Shown here: positions 57,090-64,000 of the stretch, in pieces
Position numbering within the stretch: the first letter of the stretch is position 1
Layout of the letters: each line of letters begins with the position of its first letter
Source: Vibrio sp. SS-MA-C1-2
Lineage (GTDB): Bacteria > Pseudomonadota > Gammaproteobacteria > Enterobacterales > Vibrionaceae
Assembly (NCBI RefSeq): GCF_021513135.1
Contig: NZ_CP090981.1
Span: 1,426,001 to 1,490,000, forward strand
DNA length: 64,000 bases
Direction: 5' to 3'
The notes under the pieces: model-generated
Database searches by the model: none
What the model was told of the DNA's origin: nothing
What the model saw: the letters and a program-made list of their open reading frames with translations, nothing else
Program-made: the position numbers and the translations under genes

Positions 57090-57229
57090 TATATCCTTCA
57101 TATTTGAAACTGTTAGATTGTTGGTCATATCCGTTGACCTCATCCATATTTACTTTTATTACTTTTATTACTTGATGTTGCTCGGCTGTTGGCTGTGTTT
57201 GTTTGCAACTCTAATTATTTTAGGTCTGG
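57090..57229. repeat. degenerate ERIC-like sequence
   Basis: It begins TATATCCTTCATATTTGAAA and ends CTAATTATTTTAGGTCT, with what looks like a second left end (TTACTTGATGTTGCTCGG) fused inside. Strongly diverged. Confidence 0.5.
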
Positions 57230-57789
57230 AACTTTAAAACTTAATTTAAACTCATCTTATGGTTATTTTTAATGACTCTATATGGAATCAGATCTGAGGT
57301 ATATTTTAATCAATGCGAGGAAGTAGTAAATAGATATAATAACCATATTTTAATTGTTGATATCGGCTGGTTTATTTGATGCTTTTAATAAAAAGTAGAC
57401 ATAAAAATAAAATATACGAATTTTTTAATTTTTATTTTTCATCGTGTACTTAAAATGTTTTTTTTGAAATTTATCTATATTTTTCAATTTGATAATGGAA
57501 AGCTGGGTTAATCTAATTTGTTGTTTTTTATTGTTATTTTCATTTTTGTTGTGTGGCTTTTTTGTGTTTTTTATTTTTAATATTTTATTGCGGATATACT
57601 ATTTCCAATGTTGTGTAAATCACAATGAAATTTACTATTCATATTTAATAGCATCATTGCTTGTTGTTAAGTTTAATTTTTTTGTTAGTATATCCCCGCA
57701 TGATTTTATGCGGAACCTAAACGGAGGTATGTTCTGTTGTTACTTTGGTGGCTATTTTTAGATGCTGAAAACAACCTAATTTAATATAC
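57230..57789. other. 560-base AT-rich region upstream of the BCCT gene
   Basis: Very T-rich on the plus strand. It holds a short hairpin CCGCAT-GATTTT-ATGCGG (57696-57713). A 90-codon hydrophobic frame at 57489-57761 exists but has no good ribosome site and reads like T-rich noise. The promoter of the transporter must lie here. Confidence 0.45.
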
Positions 57790-59394
57790 ATGAGTAATCA
57801 AAATAAAAAATACAGTATAGAAACGACTGACTATGAAGTTGGTCAAGATAATATCCAAAAATGGGGTTTTGATATACATAATCCAGTATTTGGAACCAGT
57901 GCGATTTTAATTATACTTACTTTAGCCAGCCTATTATATGTTGGACCTGAAATTGCTTTAACTTCCCTGAATGCAGTCAAAAATAGCATCATAGAACAAT
58001 TTGATTCGTTCTTTATGTGGTCAACCAACTTATTTCTTCTTTTTGCATTTCTTCTTATTCTTTCACCATTAGGTAAAATTCGTATTGGTGGTAAAAATGC
58101 GAATGCTGAGCACAGCCGCTTATCTTGGTTAGCGATGCTTTTTGCTGCTGGTATGGGGATTGGACTCTTATTCTGGGGTGTTGCAGAACCTGTTGCATAC
58201 TTTACGGATTGGTGGGGAACACCATTAAACGTCCAAGCTTATAGTGAAGAGGCTAAATCACTTGCATTAGGCGCGACTATTTTCCATTGGGGGCTACATG
58301 GTTGGAGTATTTATGCCATCGTTGCCTTATCACTCGCATTCTTTGCTTATAACAAAGGTCTACCTCTCTCTATTCGTTCTACCTTTTACCCTATATTTGG
58401 TGATCGATCTTGGGGATGGTTAGGTCATGTTATTGATATTTTGGCTGTATTATCTACGTTGTTTGGTTTAGCGACATCTCTTGGTTTAGGGGCTCAACAG
58501 GCAACGAGCGGCTTGAACCATGTCTTCGGTTTAGAAGGTGGCATTGGTTTACAACTAGTGATTATTGCCATTGTCACTATTATTGCTTCAATTTCTGTAA
58601 TTAGAGGGATTAATGGTGGTGTTAAACTATTAAGTAATATTAATATGGTTGCCGCTTTTGGATTATTAGTTTTCATTACGATAGTTGGCTGGCGTACCGT
58701 ATTACCGTCTATTTGGGAAACGTTAACCAGTTATGCAGCTAACTTCATCACACTAAGTAGTCCTAATGGACGTGAAGATATCAGTTGGATGCATGGCTGG
58801 ACTGTATTCTATTGGGCTTGGTGGATATCATGGTCACCATTTGTTGGGATGTTTATTGCGCGTATCTCTAAAGGTCGTACAGTCCGTGAATTCTTAATTG
58901 CCGTTGTTTTAATTCCAACGTCTGTAACGTTGATATGGATGTCCATTTTTGGTGGTATTGCTATTGATCAAGTCGTGAATAAAATAGGTCTGCTTGGTGC
59001 TAATGGATTAACGGATATCTCTTTGACGCTCTTTTATGTCTTTGATGCATTACCGTTTAGCTCGGTGCTTTCTGTTCTTTCAATTGCTTTAATTCTTGTG
59101 TTCTTTGTTACTTCAGCAGACTCTGGTGCTTTAGTTATTGATAGTATTACAGCGGGCGGTAAGGTCGATTCACCTGCGCCACAACGCGTTTTTTGGACGT
59201 GTATTGGTGGTGCGATAGCGGCTGTTATGCTCTGGGTTGGTGGTAAAGATGCACTTCAAGCATTGCAATCTGGGGTTGTGGCAACAGCACTTCCTTTTGC
59301 CTTTGTGTTATTAATGATGTGTGTCAGTTTAACCAAAGGGCTGTTATCTGAAATGCCTGAATATAAAAGATCAGCATTGAAAATGAATCGTTAA
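57790..59394 (+). CDS. BCCT family transporter (betaine/choline/carnitine type)
   Basis: This 534-residue inner-membrane protein has twelve segments and the BCCT signatures GMGIGLLFWGVAEPV and YWAWWISWSPFVGMFIARISKGRTVREF, including the tryptophan-rich substrate box. It should take up a quaternary amine or related osmolyte; the exact substrate is not decidable. No long cytoplasmic osmosensing tail is present at the C-terminus. No Shine-Dalgarno-like sequence is obvious before the ATG. Confidence 0.9.
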   Translation: MSNQNKKYSIETTDYEVGQDNIQKWGFDIHNPVFGTSAILIILTLASLLYVGPEIALTSLNAVKNSIIEQFDSFFMWSTNLFLLFAFLLILSPLGKIRIGGKNANAEHSRLSWLAMLFAAGMGIGLLFWGVAEPVAYFTDWWGTPLNVQAYSEEAKSLALGATIFHWGLHGWSIYAIVALSLAFFAYNKGLPLSIRSTFYPIFGDRSWGWLGHVIDILAVLSTLFGLATSLGLGAQQATSGLNHVFGLEGGIGLQLVIIAIVTIIASISVIRGINGGVKLLSNINMVAAFGLLVFITIVGWRTVLPSIWETLTSYAANFITLSSPNGREDISWMHGWTVFYWAWWISWSPFVGMFIARISKGRTVREFLIAVVLIPTSVTLIWMSIFGGIAIDQVVNKIGLLGANGLTDISLTLFYVFDALPFSSVLSVLSIALILVFFVTSADSGALVIDSITAGGKVDSPAPQRVFWTCIGGAIAAVMLWVGGKDALQALQSGVVATALPFAFVLLMMCVSLTKGLLSEMPEYKRSALKMNR

Positions 59395-59420
59395 GTCATT
59401 TTTCAATCACAGTAAAAATA

Positions 59421-59468
59421 AAAGCCTGATTCACCTCTAGATATTTAGAGAGTGACCAGGCTTTTTTC
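59421..59468. terminator. bidirectional terminator after the BCCT gene
   Basis: AAAGCCTG..TCAC pairs with GTGA..CAGGCTTT, with an inner CTCTAGATATTTAGAG stem and six T. Confidence 0.85.
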
Positions 59469-59503
59469 GATGAGATAACGTTATTTTTTATTAACAAGTA
59501 ACG

Positions 59504-60106
59504 CTAAAAGAACCAACTGCGATTATCTTCTAATTCTTCACGACATTGCTTTAATTGCCAGCCATAGGTTTTAGCTTGTTTTTCTACTTTGCGAGAAATC
59601 CGAATTAGCGTTGGTTTGCCTTTATAACTGCCACGTTTATAGCCGCCGCGACCTTCATGATAAGCTAGATATTGGTTGTAAGGATCCCATAATGAAACAC
59701 CTAATTGGCGACGAGTTTCATGAGTGTACCAACCAACAAACATCATAGCGTCATCAAAACTAGTCCTCGATCCACCCTGGTCAGTCGCTTTTTGAAAGTC
59801 TTCCCAAGCAGGATCTTGAGCTTGAGCGTAACCATAAGCGCTGCTGACTCTTCCCCAAGGAATAAAGCCTAATACATAATCTTTAGGTGGTCGGGCATCA
59901 TGGCGATAGCTGCTCTCTTGTTTTATAATGGCCATCGCAACATTAATTGGCGTACCCCATTCATCTTCCATATCTGTAGCATCATCATACCAACCTGATT
60001 TTTCACGGAAGATCTCACAGATATCCTCTTGATTTTTAGGTGGAGCAGTGGAGCAGCCTGCGAGTAAAACAATACTCAACCCAATGGTTAACAATTTAAT
60101 ATTCAA
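59504..60106 (-). CDS. SLT-domain lipoprotein, probable lytic transglycosylase
   Basis: This 200-residue protein has a lipobox (VLLAGC, cysteine 18) and a soluble-lytic-transglycosylase-like domain with the presumed catalytic Glu64 in AIIKQESSYRHDARPP, then the AYGYAQAQDPAW and YLAYHEGRGGY segments. It should cleave peptidoglycan glycan strands from the inner face of the outer membrane. It is similar in size to EmtA but I do not assign that name. Convergent with the BCCT gene. Confidence 0.85.
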   Translation of the reverse strand: MNIKLLTIGLSIVLLAGCSTAPPKNQEDICEIFREKSGWYDDATDMEDEWGTPINVAMAIIKQESSYRHDARPPKDYVLGFIPWGRVSSAYGYAQAQDPAWEDFQKATDQGGSRTSFDDAMMFVGWYTHETRRQLGVSLWDPYNQYLAYHEGRGGYKRGSYKGKPTLIRISRKVEKQAKTYGWQLKQCREELEDNRSWFF

Positions 60107-60347
60107 TCCTTGCCCTTACTGTTGGTTAACGATACTTCAGTGACATTAACAACGATATTATATCTAGCCTATTGATAATATAAACTAAAAAAAATTTAAA
60201 TCGTAATTTGGCTTATTTACGTTTTAATTCAACAAAAAACCGGTTCAACTTAACAATTTTGTAACAATTACTTTTACATTAAATGAAAATGAATTTAGCT
60301 TAGTTCATATATATTAAAATCCACTCAAATTTTATAGCAGGGAAAAC

Positions 60348-61100
60348 ATGGATATAGTTACTCAGCAATGGATTGATGAATTAAAGAAATTTGATGTACC
60401 AACCGTCTGTAATGCATTAGAAGCCTTAACGGGGGATCGGCTGGGTGGTTTTATGAAGCCTGGGATGCTGCCGAGAACAGGAGGTGTTTATCAAGTGCCA
60501 ATGGTTGGTTACGCAGCGACCGCAAAAGTCAGTGCTCAATTAGCAGGAAAAGGCGACAAGATTGCTCCATTAATGGACTATTATCATCATGTCCGTGAAA
60601 TGAGTAAGCCAACGATTGCTGTCATTCAGGATATCGACCCAGAACCCATTGGATCATTTTGGGGGGAAGTTCAAGCCACGGTTCATAAATCTCTAGGTTC
60701 TGTTGGAACATTAACAGAAGGTGGGGTTCGAGATATTAAAGAGTGTGCTAATTTAGGCTTTTCAATGTACTCAAAATACGTGATGTCGAGTCATGCTTAT
60801 ATTCATGTAGAGACTTCTAATTGTCCTGTCTTGGTTGGTGGATTAGTTGTTAACCCTCGTGATTTATTGTTTTGCGATCATCATGGCGTGGTTGTTATTC
60901 CACCTCAATTTCTCTCCGTGATCCATTTGGCTTGTGAGCGGATAATCGCGGCAGAAATGCCTGTTTTAACACCATGTCGGCAAGCGATAGAAGATCAACG
61001 AATGCCAACGGTTGATGAGCTAAAAGAGTGGCGTTTAGCAATGGAAGAAGCGCGAAAAGAGGTAACGAAGTTGGTCGAGTCGAATGATCGTCTTTGTTGA
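60348..61100 (+). CDS. RraA-like family protein
   Basis: This 250-residue protein belongs to the RraA-like/HMG-aldolase fold family, with FDVPTVCNALEAL at the start, WGEVQATVHKSLGSVGTLTEGG and the active-site GGVRDI. Members include 4-hydroxy-4-methyl-2-oxoglutarate aldolases and oxaloacetate decarboxylases as well as RraA itself. The length exceeds true RraA (about 160 residues), with extensions at both ends, so a small-molecule lyase is more likely than the RNase E inhibitor. No operon partner points to the substrate. GGGA lies before the ATG. Confidence 0.8.
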   Translation: MDIVTQQWIDELKKFDVPTVCNALEALTGDRLGGFMKPGMLPRTGGVYQVPMVGYAATAKVSAQLAGKGDKIAPLMDYYHHVREMSKPTIAVIQDIDPEPIGSFWGEVQATVHKSLGSVGTLTEGGVRDIKECANLGFSMYSKYVMSSHAYIHVETSNCPVLVGGLVVNPRDLLFCDHHGVVVIPPQFLSVIHLACERIIAAEMPVLTPCRQAIEDQRMPTVDELKEWRLAMEEARKEVTKLVESNDRLC

Positions 61101-61144
61101 GTTAATTAGAAGGTAAAGCTGTTGGGGATTGGTTTTGATGCTGA

Positions 61145-62881
61145 CTATTGGTGTGTAGATCCCCATTTTGTTAACATTGCTCGCAAATCCTCAATATTGT
61201 AGGGTTTAGTCAAAATATCATCCATCCCTGATTCTATACATTGCTCCCGTTCTGGTAATGTTGTTCCCGCTGTCAGTGCAATAATCGGCTTGCTAAAATC
61301 TTGTGACCTCAAGGTAGATGTCGCCTCGAATCCATCCATTTCTGGCATTCGGCAATCCATTAAAATCAGATCATAGGTGTTATTTTCGCAATAAGATATT
61401 GCTTCTACTCCATTGATGGCTAAGTCTGGTGTGATACCTAATTTACCTAACATACGTTTGATGACGATTTGGTTCATTTTTACATCCTCTACAACAAGGA
61501 GTGAGAGATGCTCAAAAGTGATTGGCTGAAGGGGATTGGCGATCTGTAAATCCGTCTCTTCAAGTACTCCTTTTTTAATCGGAATTGAACCAAAGAATTC
61601 GCTACCTTGATCAACCTTGCTGGTTAATGAAATCTCTCCCTCCATTAATTGAACTAATTGCAGACAGATAGCCAGTCCAAGTCCTGTCCCTTCATAGTTT
61701 CGGGAGCTAGAACGATCGACTTGAGTAAAGGGTCGAAAAAGTTTCGTTTGTGCCTCTTTACTGATTCCAATGCCGGTATCTTTGACGGCAAAGTTAAGTC
61801 TTTCACTTTCCCAGCTTAGACTTATGGTGACTGAACCTTTATCAGTGAACTTAACCGCATTGCCGATTAAGTTGACCATAATTTGAGTTAAACGTTCAAG
61901 GTCTCCCTGTAAAATCATCGCTTGTGGACAATGATTAATAATAATGAGCTGAATGCCTTTCTCTTTTGCTTTAGATTGAAAAATACTGTCGATAGTTTGA
62001 AGTAGGGCGTTAAGTTTGAAGTTACCCATAATCAACTCAAAGACACCAGAGTTAATCTTACTGTAATCAAGGAGATCATTGATAATGGCACGTAATAATT
62101 CCCCTGATTGGGATATATTATTAAGTAGAAGCTGTTGTTCTGAGTTGAGAGGTGACTCTTTGAGTAATTCGGAACTGCCTAACAAACCGTTGAGTGGCGT
62201 TCTTAACTCATGGTTTATCATCGCTAAGAAATCTCGAGTTGAACGTTCAGATTTTTCTGCCATCTTACGCGATTCAATATTGCGATAAATAACGTGTTGC
62301 CGATTCAGTGCTGAAGATAATATATCACTGACTAATTTTAGTGATCCTTCTACAAATTCGGCTTCGATAAACTCTGTAGAGACTTCGACCGTCAACGTTC
62401 CAATTTGTTCGTCATTAATTATTAAAGGAAGAAATAACTCACCATCTTGCCATTGTGGATTCAGTTGTGAAATAGAAGGGGTATGAAACTTTTCACCGCC
62501 ATAAAAGCGGTGATGTAGTTCTAATCCTAGGTTGGGATTAACCGTTAATTTGGCACCTGTAATGAGCCTATTTTCTTGTAAACGAGATATAAAGCGAGTT
62601 AATAAGTGATCATCAATATTGGTATTTAGGAAGACACGACCAAAATAGATCAATAACTTATCAATATTCTGCTGAAAGTCGAGTTTAATTAAATTTTCAG
62701 CCGATGATTTCTCTAACTGTTGAATGGCTAATTCGAGTTGCTTATTACTATCGAAAAGCTCGCGACTTTTTTGTTCTAGTAGTTGCTCTGCTTGCTTACG
62801 AGCACCCGACTCACGTGCGATTTTTCGCATCAAGGCTTTGGGTGACGGCGTATTGTCAATTTCACTCATAATTTTAGCCAT
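61145..62881 (-). CDS. H-NOX-associated hybrid histidine kinase
   Basis: This 578-residue protein has an N-terminal coiled coil (about residues 15-60), a GAF-like middle region (60-190), a kinase core with H224 in AMINHELRTPLNGLLGSS, ATP-lid motifs DTGIGIS and GTGLGLAIC, and a C-terminal receiver with D509 (LILMDCRMPEMDG). There is no membrane segment. It is 29 bases downstream of an H-NOX gene, so it fits the H-NOX-associated kinases whose autophosphorylation is switched by NO bound to H-NOX. A second ATG four codons later may be the true start; neither has a clear ribosome site. Confidence 0.9.
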   Translation of the reverse strand: MAKIMSEIDNTPSPKALMRKIARESGARKQAEQLLEQKSRELFDSNKQLELAIQQLEKSSAENLIKLDFQQNIDKLLIYFGRVFLNTNIDDHLLTRFISRLQENRLITGAKLTVNPNLGLELHHRFYGGEKFHTPSISQLNPQWQDGELFLPLIINDEQIGTLTVEVSTEFIEAEFVEGSLKLVSDILSSALNRQHVIYRNIESRKMAEKSERSTRDFLAMINHELRTPLNGLLGSSELLKESPLNSEQQLLLNNISQSGELLRAIINDLLDYSKINSGVFELIMGNFKLNALLQTIDSIFQSKAKEKGIQLIIINHCPQAMILQGDLERLTQIMVNLIGNAVKFTDKGSVTISLSWESERLNFAVKDTGIGISKEAQTKLFRPFTQVDRSSSRNYEGTGLGLAICLQLVQLMEGEISLTSKVDQGSEFFGSIPIKKGVLEETDLQIANPLQPITFEHLSLLVVEDVKMNQIVIKRMLGKLGITPDLAINGVEAISYCENNTYDLILMDCRMPEMDGFEATSTLRSQDFSKPIIALTAGTTLPEREQCIESGMDDILTKPYNIEDLRAMLTKWGSTHQ

Positions 62882-62910
62882 TTAGATCGGGCTCAAACTA
62901 GCTCAATCAG

Positions 62911-63453
62911 TTAGTTAATCAAGGTGATAGTAAATTGTACTTGGCTGCCATCTTGAGTGACGGGGTCCAATTGAACGTCAACCTTTTGGTTAAAATGTTT
63001 AGCACACCCTTTTATTAAGCCTAAACAGACATGGGACATACAGCGAGCGCTGGCATACTCCATCACTAATTGTGTTTCATTTTCTGAGATAAACTTAAAA
63101 CAAGGAGGCTTTGCATCAGGATAGAGTTTTTTGACTTCAACATGAATATACTCTTCAACATGACGAATAAACTGGAAGCAAGAGTCACTCTCTCTTAACT
63201 GAATATCGGGCAGCACTGTATTTAACAAATTTAAAAAAACGGCTTCACCAAATACCTCTTGAAGCTGTTCAGGAGATATGTTGGTCGTTTTACTTAAATG
63301 GATAATTAATTTAACCAGATCACGATGATCATAACTCCCTACGGATGTATAGATCCCTTCATCTTTGGCGTCGTCTAAGACTTTATCTAAAATATCGAGC
63401 CCAAATGTCTGCTCTACGAGATCCATAAACTCAGTAAAAATTATACCTTTCAT
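62911..63453 (-). CDS. heme nitric oxide/oxygen binding protein (H-NOX)
   Basis: This 180-residue H-NOX protein has the proximal heme ligand H104 in YIHVEVKKLYPDA and the heme-propionate motif Y133-x-S135-x-R137. The cysteines in the C-terminal half (RCMSHVCLG) are like those of vibrio H-NOX that bind zinc or sense oxidation. It binds NO in the cytoplasm and inhibits or releases the adjacent kinase, affecting biofilm or quorum-linked pathways in relatives. It starts with MKGIIFTEFMDLVE, the usual H-NOX beginning. Confidence 0.94.
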   Translation of the reverse strand: MKGIIFTEFMDLVEQTFGLDILDKVLDDAKDEGIYTSVGSYDHRDLVKLIIHLSKTTNISPEQLQEVFGEAVFLNLLNTVLPDIQLRESDSCFQFIRHVEEYIHVEVKKLYPDAKPPCFKFISENETQLVMEYASARCMSHVCLGLIKGCAKHFNQKVDVQLDPVTQDGSQVQFTITLIN

Positions 63454-63637
63454 ATATATCCCTTATTACATGACTAAACTTGTTAAACCAGTAAAAGCAA
63501 AGGTGGATCAGTATGCATATCTCTTTCATAAAAATAGGCAATAATAGAAGGAAACTCAAGATTTAAGATAAACTCTTATGTTACGCTCTTATTATCTATT
63601 TGTTATCGATGATAATTGAATTGAAAGGAGTAAGAAG

Positions 63638-64000
63638 ATGAGTCAAATTAAACTTTATTATGTCTATGATCCAATGTGTGCTTGGTGTTGGGGGTTTAAA
63701 CCAACGTGGCAGAAAATCAAAGCACAACTACCGAAGCAGTGTGACGTTATTTATGTACTGGGAGGATTAGCGCCAGATTCAGATCAACCAATGCCAATCC
63801 AGCAACGACAAGCGATAGAAAGTTATTGGTATACCATAACAGAAAAACTGGGGACAGAGTTTAATCATCAATTTTGGCAATTAAACACTCCTCGCCGTTC
63901 AACTTATCCTTCTTGTCGTGCGGTTTTGGCTGCTAGGAAACAAGATAGAGAATTGCAGATGTATGCGGCTATTCAAGAAGCCTATTATTTACAAGCAAAA
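63638..64000 (+). CDS. DsbA-family thioredoxin-like protein, 5' part; continues past the window
   Basis: The frame starts at an ATG with AAAGGAG upstream and is open to the last base, giving 121 residues of a longer protein. It begins with SQIKLYYVYDPMCAWCWGF, in which CAWC is the CxxC redox site of the DsbA/FrnE-like cytoplasmic group. There is no signal peptide. The rest (YPSCRAVLAARKQ) agrees with that family. The substrate is unknown. Confidence 0.85.
   Translation, partial: MSQIKLYYVYDPMCAWCWGFKPTWQKIKAQLPKQCDVIYVLGGLAPDSDQPMPIQQRQAIESYWYTITEKLGTEFNHQFWQLNTPRRSTYPSCRAVLAARKQDRELQMYAAIQEAYYLQAK

Noticed and set aside
57489-57761. 90-codon hydrophobic frame before the BCCT gene
   Set aside because: T-rich DNA gives Phe/Leu-rich frames by chance; there is no ribosome site and no recognised family.

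Overview
The window reads as chromosomal DNA of an AT-rich marine gammaproteobacterium, most probably Vibrionaceae (Photobacterium/Aliivibrio type). This rests on the proteins resembling E. coli and Vibrio orthologues, E. coli-like gene order in several blocks (sap-psp-ycjX-ycjF-tyrR; ybjL/grxA; uvrY-uvrC-pgsA-tRNA; yccT-rlmI-acyP-tusE with yccA and a tRNA-Ser nearby), a TfoX-type competence regulator, an H-NOX/kinase pair, and many ERIC-like ~126-bp palindromic repeats. No rRNA, CRISPR array, transposase or prophage gene was seen. Species assignment is inference.

Layout. 1-1.5 kb: end of lapB, then pyrF. 1.5-14.1 kb: the sapABCDF transport operon with pspF just upstream of it, the divergent phage-shock genes pspABC behind a sigma-54 promoter, ycjX-ycjF and tyrR. 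14.2-23 kb: ybjL, a five-unit tandem ERIC array, grxA, an iron-type alcohol dehydrogenase, an acetate transporter (satP type), an NSS amino-acid transporter with its 34-residue small subunit, a YnhF-like 30-residue membrane protein and a patatin-like lipase. 23-30 kb: Mn-pyrophosphatase, ribA, htpX, the divergent purine-nucleoside pair punC/punR, lysO. 30-42 kb is more accessory: an unknown lipoprotein, a TfoX/TfoY-type regulator, an outer-membrane-like protein, a two-gene signalling locus (response regulator plus REC-cNMP-histidine kinase), a CBS protein, a MATE exporter behind a terminator-containing leader, a zntA P-type ATPase with an apparent -1 frameshift near its start, and rihA. 42-49.7 kb: uvrY-uvrC-pgsA, a tandem duplication of the tRNA Cys-Gly-Leu cassette, a GH36 alpha-galactosidase, and a third tRNA-Leu unit. 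49.8-57 kb: yccT, rlmI, acyP, tusE, ybiT, yccA, an exported MTA/SAH nucleosidase and tRNA-Ser. 57-64 kb: a BCCT transporter, an SLT-type lipoprotein, an RraA-like protein, an H-NOX/hybrid-kinase pair and the start of a DsbA-family gene.

How the genes work together. Envelope maintenance is well represented (LapB, Psp, Sap, HtpX, SLT lipoprotein, YccT). Purine handling appears several times (PunCR, RihA, MTA/SAH nucleosidase). Signalling includes NO sensing (H-NOX plus kinase), the UvrY/VarA regulator and an uncharacterised cyclic-nucleotide-domain kinase with a stand-alone receiver that looks like a duplicate of its own N-terminus.

The most notable points are the zntA frameshift behind an excellent ribosome-binding site and a MerR-type promoter; four identical tandem ERIC copies plus a diverged fifth; the alpha-galactosidase gene lying between two ~190-bp direct repeats that each carry a tRNA-Leu; the kinase/receiver duplication with a ~110-residue insertion in the dimerisation domain; a secreted version of a normally cytoplasmic nucleosidase; and an attenuator-or-sRNA candidate before the MATE gene. 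I found no clearly new multi-gene system; the signalling locus at 33.3-35.8 kb is the nearest candidate.
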